Assembly (NCBI RefSeq): GCF_038405225.1
Contig: NZ_CP151657.1
Coordinates: forward strand, 2,790,001-2,854,000
Length of the DNA: 64,000 nucleotides
Source of the DNA: Arthrobacter citreus
GTDB taxonomy: Bacteria > Actinomycetota > Actinomycetes > Actinomycetales > Micrococcaceae
Reading direction: 5' to 3'
Shown: piece by piece, positions 33,191 through 41,672 of the stretch
Layout: each line of letters begins with the position of its first letter
How positions within the stretch are numbered: the first letter of the stretch is position 1
Made by a program: the position numbers and the translations under genes
The notes under the pieces: model-generated
The model's input: the letters and a program-made list of their open reading frames with translations, nothing else
Database searches by the model: none
What the model was told of the DNA's origin: nothing

Positions 33191-34143
33191 ATCAGGGTGA
33201 TCAGGTCGTAGGCGACATGGGAGGCAGCCACCGCGGTGATGTCGGCATGGTCGTAGGCCGGAGCGACCTCAACGACGTCGGCACCCACCAGGTTCAGTCC
33301 GCGCATTCCGCGCAGGATCTCCAGCAGTTCGCGGCTGGTCATGCCGCCGGCTTCGGGGGTCCCGGTTCCCGGCGCGTGGGCCGGATCCAGGACATCGATG
33401 TCCACCGAGATATAGAGCGGCCGGCTGCCGATCCGGTCCCGGAGCTTGGCCACTACTTCATCCACGCCCTGCCGGAACACGTCCGAGGAGGTCACGATCC
33501 CGAAGCCGAAACGCCGGTCGTCCTCCAAGTCGCGCTTACCGTAGAGCGGTCCGCGGGTTCCGACGTGGGAAATGGCCTCCGTGTCCAGGATGCCCTCCTC
33601 CACGGCCCGGCGGAACGGTGTGCCGTGCGTGTATTCGGCACCGAAGTAGCTGTCCCAGGTATCCAAATGGGCATCAAAGTGCAGCAGTGCCACGGGCTGC
33701 CCGGCCCGTTCGGCGGCGGCGCGCAGCAACGGAAGCGCGATCGTGTGGTCTCCGCCCAGGGTGAGCAGTTTGGCGCCCGTCTTGGTAAGGTCCAGCGCAT
33801 TTTCCTGGATGGTCTCGATGGCCTCGTTGATGTTGAAGGGGTTGACCGCCATGTCACCAGCGTCCGCGACCTGCAGGTTTTCGAACGGCGAGGTGTCCTG
33901 TGCCGGGTTGTACGGGCGCAGCAGCCGGGAGGCTTCACGCACGTGGTTGGCGCCGAAACGGGCGCCGGGGCGGAAGGACACACCGGTGTCGAAGGGAACC
34001 CCCACTACTGCCACATCCGCGTGCTGCACCTCGTCCAGGCGCGGAAGCCGGGCATAGGTGGCCGGGCCGGCGTAGCGGGGCACCAGAGCCGCATTGATGG
34101 GTCCGACGTTGCCGTTGGAGCGGATGCGCGGCGGATTCTGCAT
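33175..34143 (-). CDS. Agmatinase/guanidinobutyrase-family ureohydrolase
   Basis: A 322-residue Mn-dependent ureohydrolase that releases urea from a guanidino compound. All metal motifs are intact: [25 protein letters not shown] and [19 protein letters not shown]. The family cannot be split by eye into agmatinase, guanidinobutyrase or guanidinopropionase. Direct overlap with a ThDP decarboxylase favours guanidinobutyrate, the product chain of the arginine transaminase route; the PuuR-like regulator nearby would instead fit agmatine and putrescine. GGAGAAG lies upstream of the ATG. It is divergent from the flavin monooxygenase. Confidence 0.9.
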   Translation of the reverse strand: MQNPPRIRSNGNVGPINAALVPRYAGPATYARLPRLDEVQHADVAVVGVPFDTGVSFRPGARFGANHVREASRLLRPYNPAQDTSPFENLQVADAGDMAVNPFNINEAIETIQENALDLTKTGAKLLTLGGDHTIALPLLRAAAERAGQPVALLHFDAHLDTWDSYFGAEYTHGTPFRRAVEEGILDTEAISHVGTRGPLYGKRDLEDDRRFGFGIVTSSDVFRQGVDEVVAKLRDRIGSRPLYISVDIDVLDPAHAPGTGTPEAGGMTSRELLEILRGMRGLNLVGADVVEVAPAYDHADITAVAASHVAYDLITLMGLPE

Positions 34144-34292
34144 GGTGGCTTCTCCAGTTCCGATCCCGCCGACGACCAGCGGAACCTGTGGCGCATCCGC
34201 GGCACCGGCTCGGCCGGCCCCCGGACGCGTTTTCTTATAGGCATCAAGTGTTTCCCCTGAGGCTAAAGTGGAACCGGGGCTCAGGTCAAGAC

Positions 34293-34298
34293 TAGGCT
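34293..34298 (+). promoter_or_regulatory. Leaderless-type -10 (TAGGCT)
   Basis: Six nucleotides separate the hexamer from the ATG at 34305, which is why that ATG is preferred to the GTG at 34299. Confidence 0.5.
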
Positions 34299-34304
34299 GT
34301 GACT

Positions 34305-35990
34305 ATGGCGGCTCATCAGCACAGTGCGGACAATAACTACGACGTCGACGTCCTGATCGTGGGCGCGGGACCCACAGGGCTGGCCCTGGCGGCCCAATTG
34401 AGCAGTTTCGGCACAAGTTTCCGCATCATTGACCGGCAGTTGGACCGCTCCGACCACTCCCGGGCGCTTGCGCTGCAGCCCCGGACGCTCGAAGCACTAC
34501 GGCCGTTTGGCGTGAGCGCCGGTCTGGCCGCAGCCGGTCACCCGGCACGCGGGCTCCACCTGCATCTGCCCGAGCAGACCATCCCGGTTGACCTCTCCGA
34601 CGCGGGCATTGAAGACTCCGAATACCAGCACCTGCTCTTCCTCTCACAGGCCGAGACCGAGCGCGCCCTGGTTTCCCACTTAAGCACCCAGGGCGTCCGG
34701 GTGGAACGCGGGGCCGAGCTGCAGGATCTGGAGCGGCTGGACCCCGAGGATCCGTTTGCCGGCATGGAAGCCAAAGTCCAGCGCCTGGACCGCGGCATCG
34801 AGCGTGTCCGCGCTCGCTATGTTGTTGGCGCCGACGGCGCGCACAGCACGGTGCGCTCCAGGGCCGGCATGGACTGGCGCGGCAGCGACTACCCCGGCAC
34901 CTTCGTGCTCGCCGATCTGGAAGCCGACGGCGCTGAGCCCGGCGTCGTCCACTCCTACCTCAACGACGACGGCTTCATGATGCTGTTCCCACTGGGCAGC
35001 CCCGCCACCTGGCGGTTGATCGGCATGAAGGAACAGGACGACACCTCGGAGGCAACCCTCGTTTCACTTCAGGCAATGGCGGATAAGTTCACCGGCGGCG
35101 CCCTCCAGCTGAAGGACCCCCAGTGGATCAGCACCTTCAAGCTGTCCCACCAGATTGCCGAGTACTACCAGTCGGGCTCCGTCTTCCTCGCCGGCGACGC
35201 GGCGCACGTGCACTCGCCCGTGGCAGCGCAGGGCATGAACACCGGCATCCAGGACGCCCTGAACCTGGGCTGGAAACTCGCGCTGGGTGCGCGCGGCCTG
35301 GCCTCGGACGAGCTCGTGGACAGCTATGACGCCGAACGGCGTCCGGTGGGACAGGGCATCCTGCAGTTCACCGACCGCGTTTTCAAGCTGGCCTCCAGCC
35401 GCAGCGGACTGCTGAAACTCCCCCGCACCAAACTCCTGCCGGCCCTCGCGCCCAAAGCTTCCGGTTCAAAGATGCTGCGGAACCGGTTGTTCCGGACGGT
35501 CTCCCAGCTCGACACCGGCTACCGCGGCAGCGACATGGTGGATACCGGCGATACCCGGTTGCCGGCATTCCTGACCGCCGGGCCGAAGGCCGGAGACCGG
35601 CTGCCTGATGCCGTGGTCCTTGATCACGGCAGGGAAACCCGGCTGCACGACATCCTGGCCACCCCGGGATTCCATGTGCTGCTCTGCGGGCGCGGCTGGC
35701 CGGCTGACACCCAGCTTCGGCTGCACGATGCCCTGGGCCGTCTGTCGCCGTGGCTGAGTGTCCAGCGTCTGAACGTGGGAAGCCGGCTGGCAGCAGCAAA
35801 CCCCAACGAAATCCAGGACATCAGCGGACTGGCCTTTGAACGCCTTGGCCTCAGTGTCCGGCGCCCCGAACTGCTGGTGGTCCGTCCGGACGGGCATATT
35901 GGGTTCCGTTCCTCCGGCACGGACATTGCCGGTGCCGTGGACTACCTGAACCGCATCACCACTTCAGCCGCGGTTCATCAACCGGCATAG
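34305..35990 (+). CDS. FAD-dependent aromatic-type monooxygenase
   Basis: A 561-residue PHBH-fold flavoprotein of the larger class with a C-terminal thioredoxin-like domain (PheA/MHPCO-like). FAD motifs: VDVLIVGAGPTGLALAAQLS at the N-terminus, DG motif VVGADGAHSTVRSRAG near residue 175 and GD motif VFLAGDAAHVHSPVAAQGMN near 295. The last 170 residues fit the phenol hydroxylase C-terminal fold. Substrate unknown; phenols or resorcinols are usual in this class. It starts a leaderless-type transcript 161 bp from the divergent ureohydrolase and converges with the PuuR-like regulator. Confidence 0.87.
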   Translation: MAAHQHSADNNYDVDVLIVGAGPTGLALAAQLSSFGTSFRIIDRQLDRSDHSRALALQPRTLEALRPFGVSAGLAAAGHPARGLHLHLPEQTIPVDLSDAGIEDSEYQHLLFLSQAETERALVSHLSTQGVRVERGAELQDLERLDPEDPFAGMEAKVQRLDRGIERVRARYVVGADGAHSTVRSRAGMDWRGSDYPGTFVLADLEADGAEPGVVHSYLNDDGFMMLFPLGSPATWRLIGMKEQDDTSEATLVSLQAMADKFTGGALQLKDPQWISTFKLSHQIAEYYQSGSVFLAGDAAHVHSPVAAQGMNTGIQDALNLGWKLALGARGLASDELVDSYDAERRPVGQGILQFTDRVFKLASSRSGLLKLPRTKLLPALAPKASGSKMLRNRLFRTVSQLDTGYRGSDMVDTGDTRLPAFLTAGPKAGDRLPDAVVLDHGRETRLHDILATPGFHVLLCGRGWPADTQLRLHDALGRLSPWLSVQRLNVGSRLAAANPNEIQDISGLAFERLGLSVRRPELLVVRPDGHIGFRSSGTDIAGAVDYLNRITTSAAVHQPA

Positions 35991-36008
35991 TTTCCCAGCA
36001 TGGTTGAC

Positions 36009-36584
36009 CTAGCTGACTGAAGGGCTGACCAGGGTCCAGAGGACCACGGCCTCCTCACTGGTGGGGTTGTGCCATGAGTGCGGTTCCTGGCCGGGAAAGG
36101 TGACGGTATCGCCTTCCGCCAGCTCCATCGATTCTCCGGCGAAGATCAGGACAAAGCGGCCGCGTGCCACGTGAAGGACCTCAACATCGCAGTCCACCGA
36201 GTACAGCTCCGTCTCCCCCGAGCCGCCGGGAGCAATAACCGCCCGGATCACCTGCACGCGGCGCTCCGTCCGGGGAGTGACCAGCCGCTCGGTGATTCCC
36301 GTCCCGCCCAGGTTCACTGAGGGGGCATCAACCCACCGGGTAAGCTCCGTGGCCGGCGCCGTGAAGAGATCCCCGATCGAGATGGACAGGACCTGGCAAA
36401 GCGTCAGCAGTGAGGCAACCGACGGCGAGGTCAGGTCCCGCTCCACACGGCTCAGGAAACCCTTGGTCAGTCCGGTGGCCGCAGCCACCTGCTCAATGGT
36501 CATCCGGCGTGCCTGCCGTGCCAGCCGGATCCTGGGGCCAATGGCCACCGGAGCGTTGGACGGCTCTACGGGCAAGGCCTTCAT
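36009..36584 (-). CDS. PuuR-like XRE-cupin transcription regulator
   Basis: A 191-residue regulator with an N-terminal XRE helix-turn-helix (MTIEQVAAATGLTKGFLSRV, then ERDLTSPSVASL, residues 28-60) and a C-terminal cupin sensor domain ending in GDTVTFPGQEPHSWHNPTSE. The same architecture is found in PuuR, which represses putrescine catabolism, and in many amino-acid regulators. It is divergent from the sodium:solute symporter and close to the ureohydrolase, both plausible targets. The start follows the family pattern; the 194-bp shared upstream region is likely its operator, with the inverted repeat ACAA-N8-TTGT at about 36726-36741 as one candidate site. Confidence 0.87.
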   Translation of the reverse strand: MKALPVEPSNAPVAIGPRIRLARQARRMTIEQVAAATGLTKGFLSRVERDLTSPSVASLLTLCQVLSISIGDLFTAPATELTRWVDAPSVNLGGTGITERLVTPRTERRVQVIRAVIAPGGSGETELYSVDCDVEVLHVARGRFVLIFAGESMELAEGDTVTFPGQEPHSWHNPTSEEAVVLWTLVSPSVS

Positions 36585-36778
36585 GACGGAATTGTCCTCT
36601 CAGTGCGGCTTTATCGCCGCGAAGTCGCATATAACCTTTTCAGAGCATATCCAGCGCCGCCAAAAATCGGCCGCGGAGCCAGTAATCATTGACGGTGGCA
36701 CCCTGCTGAATTAGCCTACGGGAAAACAAATGTTTACTTGTGGGCACATAACCCGCATCCGGCAACGGCAGGATCTTC

Positions 36779-38314
36779 ATGGAATACGTCAATACCGTCA
36801 TTGTGGTGGCCTATCTGGCGGCCATGCTCGCCTTTGGCTGGTGGGGCAAGTCCCGCACCAAGAATGTCAGTGACTATCTGGTGGCCGGCAGACGGCTCGG
36901 CCCCCTCTTCTACACGGGCACCATGGCCGCGGTGGTGCTCGGTGGGGCTTCCACCGTGGGCGGCGTCGGGCTCGGCTACACCTATGGCATCTCGGGCATG
37001 TGGCTGGTGGTGGCGATCGGAGCCGGCGTGCTGCTCCTGAGCCTGCTGTTTGCGTCCACCCTTCAGAAGCTGAAAATCTACACCGTTTCGCAAATGCTGA
37101 CGCTGCGCTACGGCACCCGTTCCACGCAGGCTTCCTCCATCGTGATGCTGGCCTACACACTGATGCTGTGCGCGACGTCGACCGGCGCCTACGCCACCAT
37201 CTTCGTGGTCCTCTTTGGTTGGGAACGCTGGGCGGCGATCGCCGTGGGCGGCGCCGTTGTCCTGGTGTACTCAACCATCGGCGGCATGTGGTCAATCACC
37301 CTGGCGGACATGGTTCAGTTCATCATCAAGACCATCGGCGTTTTTGCCCTGATGCTGCCCTTCACCTTCAACGCAGCCGGCGGCTTGGACGGCATCCGTG
37401 ACCGGGTGGGCACTGAGTTCTTCAGCCTCACCGGCATCGGGGCGCAGAGCATCATTACCTACTTCGTGGTGTACACACTCGGGCTGCTGATCGGCCAGGA
37501 CATCTGGCAGCGCGTCTTCACGGCTCGAACTCCACTGATCGCCCGCTGGGGCGGCACCGCAGCCGGCATTTACTGCATCCTGTACGGCGTCGCCGGCGCG
37601 CTGATCGGCATGGCTGCGGCCGTGGTGCTGCCTAACGTGGCGTCCAAGGACGACGTCTACGCGGACGTTGCCATCAGCATTCTTCCCGTAGGACTTGGCG
37701 GCCTCGTCCTGGCTGCGGCCGTGGCGGCCATGATGTCCACCGCTTCCGGTGCACTGATCGCCGCAGCAACCGTTGCCCGCGCCGACGTCGTACCCTTTGT
37801 GGCTGGCTGGTTCCGGGGACGCAACTCTGCCGGCGGGGAAAACACCTCCGGGCAGGACACCGGGGAGAACCCGGAGCACGCCGTGGCCCAGAACCGGGCC
37901 TGGGTCCTGGGGCTGGGGCTGGTCGCCATTGGACTGGCCATCGCGGTGCAGGACGTAGTGGCTGCCCTCACGATCTCCTACGACATCCTGGTGGGCGGGC
38001 TGCTGGTGAGTATTCTCGGCGGGCTCGTCTGGAAGCGCGGCACCGGATTTGGGGCAGCGCTCTCGATGGCCGCCGGCACCGCGGTGACGCTGGGAACCAT
38101 GGCCTTCCTGGAACTTACCGCCGAGCAGGAGTACGACGGGATCTACGCCAACGAGCCCATCTACTTCGGGCTGCTGGCCTCGGCCGCGGCGTACATTATC
38201 GGCTCGCTGCTCACTCCCCGCACCGACGCCACCGTGATGCTGGCCTGGGAAGACCGTGTCGCCGGCCGCGGCAGCGAGACCGATACCGATACCGTGGCGG
38301 CTTCCGCGAGCTGA
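36779..38314 (+). CDS. Sodium:solute symporter family transporter
   Basis: A 511-residue SSS-family secondary transporter with about 13 membrane segments. Typical elements are SDYLVAGRRLGPLFYTGTMA, the GGASTVGGVGLGYTYGISGM sodium-site region and LAAAVAAMMSTASGALIAAA. A hydrophilic loop with Glu/Asn/Gly (about residues 345-370) is family-variable. Its neighbours (PuuR-like regulator, ureohydrolase) suggest uptake of a polyamine, guanidino compound or amino acid. It starts 194 bp from the divergent regulator and converges, 4 bp apart, with the AI-2E family gene. Confidence 0.88.
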   Translation: MEYVNTVIVVAYLAAMLAFGWWGKSRTKNVSDYLVAGRRLGPLFYTGTMAAVVLGGASTVGGVGLGYTYGISGMWLVVAIGAGVLLLSLLFASTLQKLKIYTVSQMLTLRYGTRSTQASSIVMLAYTLMLCATSTGAYATIFVVLFGWERWAAIAVGGAVVLVYSTIGGMWSITLADMVQFIIKTIGVFALMLPFTFNAAGGLDGIRDRVGTEFFSLTGIGAQSIITYFVVYTLGLLIGQDIWQRVFTARTPLIARWGGTAAGIYCILYGVAGALIGMAAAVVLPNVASKDDVYADVAISILPVGLGGLVLAAAVAAMMSTASGALIAAATVARADVVPFVAGWFRGRNSAGGENTSGQDTGENPEHAVAQNRAWVLGLGLVAIGLAIAVQDVVAALTISYDILVGGLLVSILGGLVWKRGTGFGAALSMAAGTAVTLGTMAFLELTAEQEYDGIYANEPIYFGLLASAAAYIIGSLLTPRTDATVMLAWEDRVAGRGSETDTDTVAASAS

Positions 38315-38318
38315 GGCC

Positions 38319-39482
38319 TCAGGCCCGGTCTGCGTCAGCGGCGTCGCTGGCTTCCGACTCTTCCGGGTCCGGGAGTTCGGCGACGTCGTCCGGGTCGCCG
38401 TCGTCCTCCCCGATCCAAACCTTGATGACCGCCCAGGACACGGCGGCGATGGGAACGGAGAGGATCGCGCCGATGATGCCGGCCAGGATGGTTCCGGCGG
38501 TCAGTGCCAGCAGAATCACCAGGGCATGGATGCTCAGGGTCCGGCCCATGACCACCGGCTGCAGGAAGTTCCCTTCCAGCTGGTTGACCGCGATGATCAC
38601 GATGACGACGATCAGGGCAACAATTGGACCATTGGCGACCAGCGCTATCAGGGCTGCGAGAACCCCGGCTGCGGTGGCACCCACCAGCGGAATGAACGAT
38701 CCAACAAAGACGATCACGGACAGCGGCAGTGCCAGCGGCACCTGCAGGATGAACAGCGCCGCTCCGATGCAGATCGAGTCCACAGCTGCCACAATCGCGG
38801 TTCCGCGCACGTAGCCGCCGAGGACCTCCATGGCGCGGGCTCCGGACAACCGGGCCTTCTCCTGCCGCTCCCCATGGAACCAGCGCAGGAAGAACGCCCA
38901 GATTTTGTCGCCATCCTTGAGGAAGTAGAAGAGCACAACGGCCATCAGCAGGAAGCCGGTGACGAAGTTGGTGGCCGCTCCGATTCCGGCCAGCGCGCCG
39001 CTGCCGGCAGTGGAGCTGGTGGCGAAGTCAATGGCCGCATCCCGGGCGTTCTCGATGGTGCTGCTGTCGAACGGGATGGGACTGTCCTGGAGCAGCCGGT
39101 ACAGCTCGTTGAAACCCTCCACCGCCTGGTCCACCAGCGAGCTCCACTCGCTGCGGATGGCAAAGACAATGCCGGTGATGAGGCCACCGAAGGCGGCCAA
39201 CAGAAGCAGGAAGGAGACACCGGTGGCCAAGGCACTGGGCCAGCCCTTGCGGCGCAGCCAATTCACGAACGGCGCGATGGCGGCTGCCAGGATCAGCGCC
39301 AGCAGGACAGGAATGACCACCAGGGTGATCTGGCGGAGGCCATAAATGGTGACCCCGGCCAAGAGCAGGACCAGAAGGATCTGCGCTGACCGCTGGCCCG
39401 CGTGCCCCAAGGCACCGCTCCAATACCGCTGAGGTGAGTCTGCGGCCTGCCTGCGCTGTTCGGGGGACGGGATTCTGGGCAT
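38319..39482 (-). CDS. AI-2E transporter-family membrane protein
   Basis: A 387-residue polytopic protein of the PF01594 family (TqsA/YdiK-like). Hydrophobic segments cover most of the chain, and the conserved region IVFVGSFIPLVGATAAGVLA, then VNQLEGNFLQPVVMGR, is clear near residues 265-320. Despite the name, many members do not move autoinducer-2, and Na+/H+ antiport has been shown for some. The acidic tail (EDDGDPDDVAELPDPEESE) is disordered. ATG at 39482 with AGGAAG upstream. Followed tail-to-tail by the symporter gene; it may be cotranscribed with the acyl-CoA ligase 64 bp upstream. Confidence 0.87.
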   Translation of the reverse strand: MPRIPSPEQRRQAADSPQRYWSGALGHAGQRSAQILLVLLLAGVTIYGLRQITLVVIPVLLALILAAAIAPFVNWLRRKGWPSALATGVSFLLLLAAFGGLITGIVFAIRSEWSSLVDQAVEGFNELYRLLQDSPIPFDSSTIENARDAAIDFATSSTAGSGALAGIGAATNFVTGFLLMAVVLFYFLKDGDKIWAFFLRWFHGERQEKARLSGARAMEVLGGYVRGTAIVAAVDSICIGAALFILQVPLALPLSVIVFVGSFIPLVGATAAGVLAALIALVANGPIVALIVVIVIIAVNQLEGNFLQPVVMGRTLSIHALVILLALTAGTILAGIIGAILSVPIAAVSWAVIKVWIGEDDGDPDDVAELPDPEESEASDAADADRA

Positions 39483-39546
39483 GGCCTGGTCTTCCTGTTG
39501 GCGGAACCGGTGGGGAATTGCTGGCGGAACGTTTTGGGCTGGCGGG

Positions 39547-41313
39547 TTAGGGCTTGTTCTGTGACGTGGCGGAGCTCTGAGTATCACCTTCGGGCGCCGT
39601 GAGCTGGTCACGGACGTGCCGGCGCAGGACCTTGCCGATCAGGGAACGCGGCAAATCCGGAATCTGCACAATCCTGCGTGGCACCTTATACGCGGCCAGC
39701 TCGTTGCGGACATAGGTCCGCACCTCTTCGGCATCGAAGTGTGCATCCTGTTTCAAAACCACCGCCGCCACCACGTCTTCCCCGCCGCCGGCTTTCCCGA
39801 TCCCGACGACGGCGGCATCGGCAATGCTTGAGTGGCGCTTGAGCGCTTCCTCCACTTCGGAGGGAGACACGTTAAAACCGCCGGTGATAATCAATTCCTT
39901 GATCCGGTCCTGGATCGTGACGAAGTGGTCATCATCAACGGTGACAATGTCACCGGTTCGGAACCATCCGCCGTCGAGCAGTGCCGCCTGGGTTTCCGCC
40001 GGCTTGTTCCAATATCCCTGGAACACCTGGGGGCCGCGGATCAGGAGTTCTCCCTGCTCGCCGTGCGAGCGGTCCACCTGCGGGTTTTCCGGATCCACCA
40101 CCCGGATGTCGGTCAGCGGAAATGGAACACCCACGGTTCCGGGTTTGCGGGTGGGACCCATGGGATTCCCGATTGCCACGGGTGAAGTTTCGGTCAGCCC
40201 GTAACCCTCGATCAGGTAGCCTCCGGTAGCCTCTTCCCAGGCACTGACGGTGGCCGTCGGGAGGTTCATGGCCCCGGAGATCGCAAACCGCACGCCCTGC
40301 AGGGAGACACCCTGCTCATTGGCCGCGCTGACAATCCGGTCATAAATCGGCGGAACCGCCGGCAGGAACGTTGGCGGGGTCTTCTTGACGGCCTTAAGCA
40401 CGAGGTCCGGATCAAACTTGGGAAACAGCACCAGCCGCGCTCCGAGGCTCATCGCGAAGGTCAGGCAGAGCGTGAGTCCGTAGGCATGGAACATGGGCAA
40501 CACCGCGTAAAACGTTTCCTTGCCCGGGCGCAGCCCCGGAACCCAGGCCCGGCCCTGAGCGGCGTTGGCCATCAGATTGGCGTGCGTCAGCATGGCGCCC
40601 TTGGGTACGCCGGTGGTGCCGCTGGTGTACTGGATGACGGCCAGGTCCGAGGCCTCGGGCCGGGGGTGCCTGCGCCGCAGCGGCCGGTGATCCAGCAGCT
40701 TCTTCCAGGGCAGGATCAGGCGGGTGCTGCTGCGCGGAGTCTTGGACACGGTGAGGGCGCTGCGGGCCTTGCGGGCCGCCGGCACCGGCAGCTTCAGGGC
40801 CAGGCGGTTACCGAAGGGCATGCTGTCGACCAGGTTGACGGAGATGATGGTGCGCAGCGGAATATCGGCCGGCATGGCCTGCACTCGGTCCACGGCCTTG
40901 TCCCAGACGATGGCCACGGCGGCCCCGTGATCCTCGAACTGGTGGCGCAGCTCCCGGTCGGTGTACAGCGGGTTGTGTTCCACCACGATGGCGCCCAGGC
41001 GCAGGGCCGCGTAGAACGCCACAATGTGCTGCGGGCAGTTCGGCAGCACCAGGGCAACCCGGTCGCCTTTTTTCACGCCGAGCTTCCGGAGTCCGGTTGC
41101 AGCGCTGCGGATTTGTTCGCCCAGGGCCTGGTAACTGGTAACGGCGCCGAAGAACTGCAGCGCCGGTTTGGATCCGAACTTCCGGATCGACTCTTCCACC
41201 ATGTCCACCAGGGATCCCTCGGGCAGGCGCAGGTCGGCGGGGACGCCTTCTCCGTAATGACGGGTCCAGGGGCGCGTCGGCTCGGTCAGGTCGGAGGAGG
41301 CTTGAGTACTCAC
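39547..41313 (-). CDS. fadD: Long-chain fatty acid-CoA ligase
   Basis: A 588-residue ANL-superfamily adenylating enzyme. AMP-binding motif YTSGTTGVPKGAMLTHANLM, the A5 segment EGYGLTETSPVAIGNPMG and hinge DRIKELIITGGFNVSPSEVE are intact; the C-terminal Lys is in PRSLIGKVLRRHV. It activates fatty acids to acyl-CoA for beta-oxidation or for use as starter units; the type III PKS 14 kb away needs such acyl-CoAs, though a link is only suggestive. The GTG start is preferred because the -10 TAAAGT lies 7 nt upstream and the overlapping ATG is at once followed by TGA. Confidence 0.92.
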   Translation of the reverse strand: MSTQASSDLTEPTRPWTRHYGEGVPADLRLPEGSLVDMVEESIRKFGSKPALQFFGAVTSYQALGEQIRSAATGLRKLGVKKGDRVALVLPNCPQHIVAFYAALRLGAIVVEHNPLYTDRELRHQFEDHGAAVAIVWDKAVDRVQAMPADIPLRTIISVNLVDSMPFGNRLALKLPVPAARKARSALTVSKTPRSSTRLILPWKKLLDHRPLRRRHPRPEASDLAVIQYTSGTTGVPKGAMLTHANLMANAAQGRAWVPGLRPGKETFYAVLPMFHAYGLTLCLTFAMSLGARLVLFPKFDPDLVLKAVKKTPPTFLPAVPPIYDRIVSAANEQGVSLQGVRFAISGAMNLPTATVSAWEEATGGYLIEGYGLTETSPVAIGNPMGPTRKPGTVGVPFPLTDIRVVDPENPQVDRSHGEQGELLIRGPQVFQGYWNKPAETQAALLDGGWFRTGDIVTVDDDHFVTIQDRIKELIITGGFNVSPSEVEEALKRHSSIADAAVVGIGKAGGGEDVVAAVVLKQDAHFDAEEVRTYVRNELAAYKVPRRIVQIPDLPRSLIGKVLRRHVRDQLTAPEGDTQSSATSQNKP

Positions 41314-41320
41314 ATGCTCG

Positions 41321-41326
41321 ACTTTA
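41321..41326 (-). promoter_or_regulatory. Leaderless-type -10 (TAAAGT) for fadD
   Basis: Reads TAAAGT on the minus strand and ends 7 nt before the GTG start of the acyl-CoA ligase; no SD sequence is present. Confidence 0.5.
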
Positions 41327-41430
41327 GCCGCTGCCCGGGGCCCCTCCCGCCTCGCATTGCCGCTACCTGCGCCAAATCTGCCTCCTGCTGGCCGCATGTT
41401 GCCTTCCTCGGGTTTCACTCTGTTCTCCGC

Positions 41431-41436
41431 TACACT
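41431..41436 (+). promoter_or_regulatory. -10 element (TACACT) upstream of the riboswitch
   Basis: TACACT lies 7 nt before the 5' strand of the aptamer P1 stem, placing transcription start at about 41443. No clear -35 is seen. Confidence 0.5.
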
Positions 41437-41443
41437 GTTAGCT

Positions 41444-41609
41444 CGAAGGGGAGTAGCTCCGGCCCTCCCGCAGAATCAATCTTAGTGAACGCCCAGCGCG
41501 TGCACGGGACCCCTGCGGTGACGGCCGAGGTCTGTCGACATACTGGCCGCCACCGTGCGGCCCGGCATTCCACCCACAGCGCACTGCGCCGGGGCGAGCG
41601 AGACCTTCG
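41444..41609 (+). ncRNA. Manganese riboswitch (yybP-ykoY class)
   Basis: Three signature blocks occur in order: GGGGAGTAG (41448-41456), GTCGACATACTGG (41534-41546) and GCGAGACC (41598-41605). The ends pair as helix P1, CGAAGG (41444-41449) with CCTTCG (41604-41609). This is the yybP-ykoY Mn2+ sensor known upstream of Mn exporters. The downstream gene is a ferritin-like/VIT-type metal exporter, the expected target. Directly after the aptamer, GGTC-N3-TTTCGCC (41609-41622) can pair back with GGCGA...GACC, competing with P1, so ligand binding should change the downstream fold. Confidence 0.85.
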
Positions 41610-41628
41610 GTCAGTTTCGCCATCAGCT

Positions 41629-41656
41629 GACCGGAGCACCCCGAACAGCTCCGGTC
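41629..41656 (+). promoter_or_regulatory. Hairpin between riboswitch and ribosome binding site
   Basis: GACCGGAGC (41629-41637) pairs perfectly with GCTCCGGTC (41648-41656), loop 10 nt. It ends 6 nt before the AGGAG ribosome binding site of the exporter and is likely part of the expression platform; without a T-run it is probably not an intrinsic terminator. Confidence 0.55.
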
Positions 41657-41672
41657 TTCCACCAGGAGCATT

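Noticed and set aside
38319-39482. Autoinducer-2 exporter as functional name
   Set aside because: The family name is historical; nothing here (no luxS nearby) supports a quorum-sensing role.
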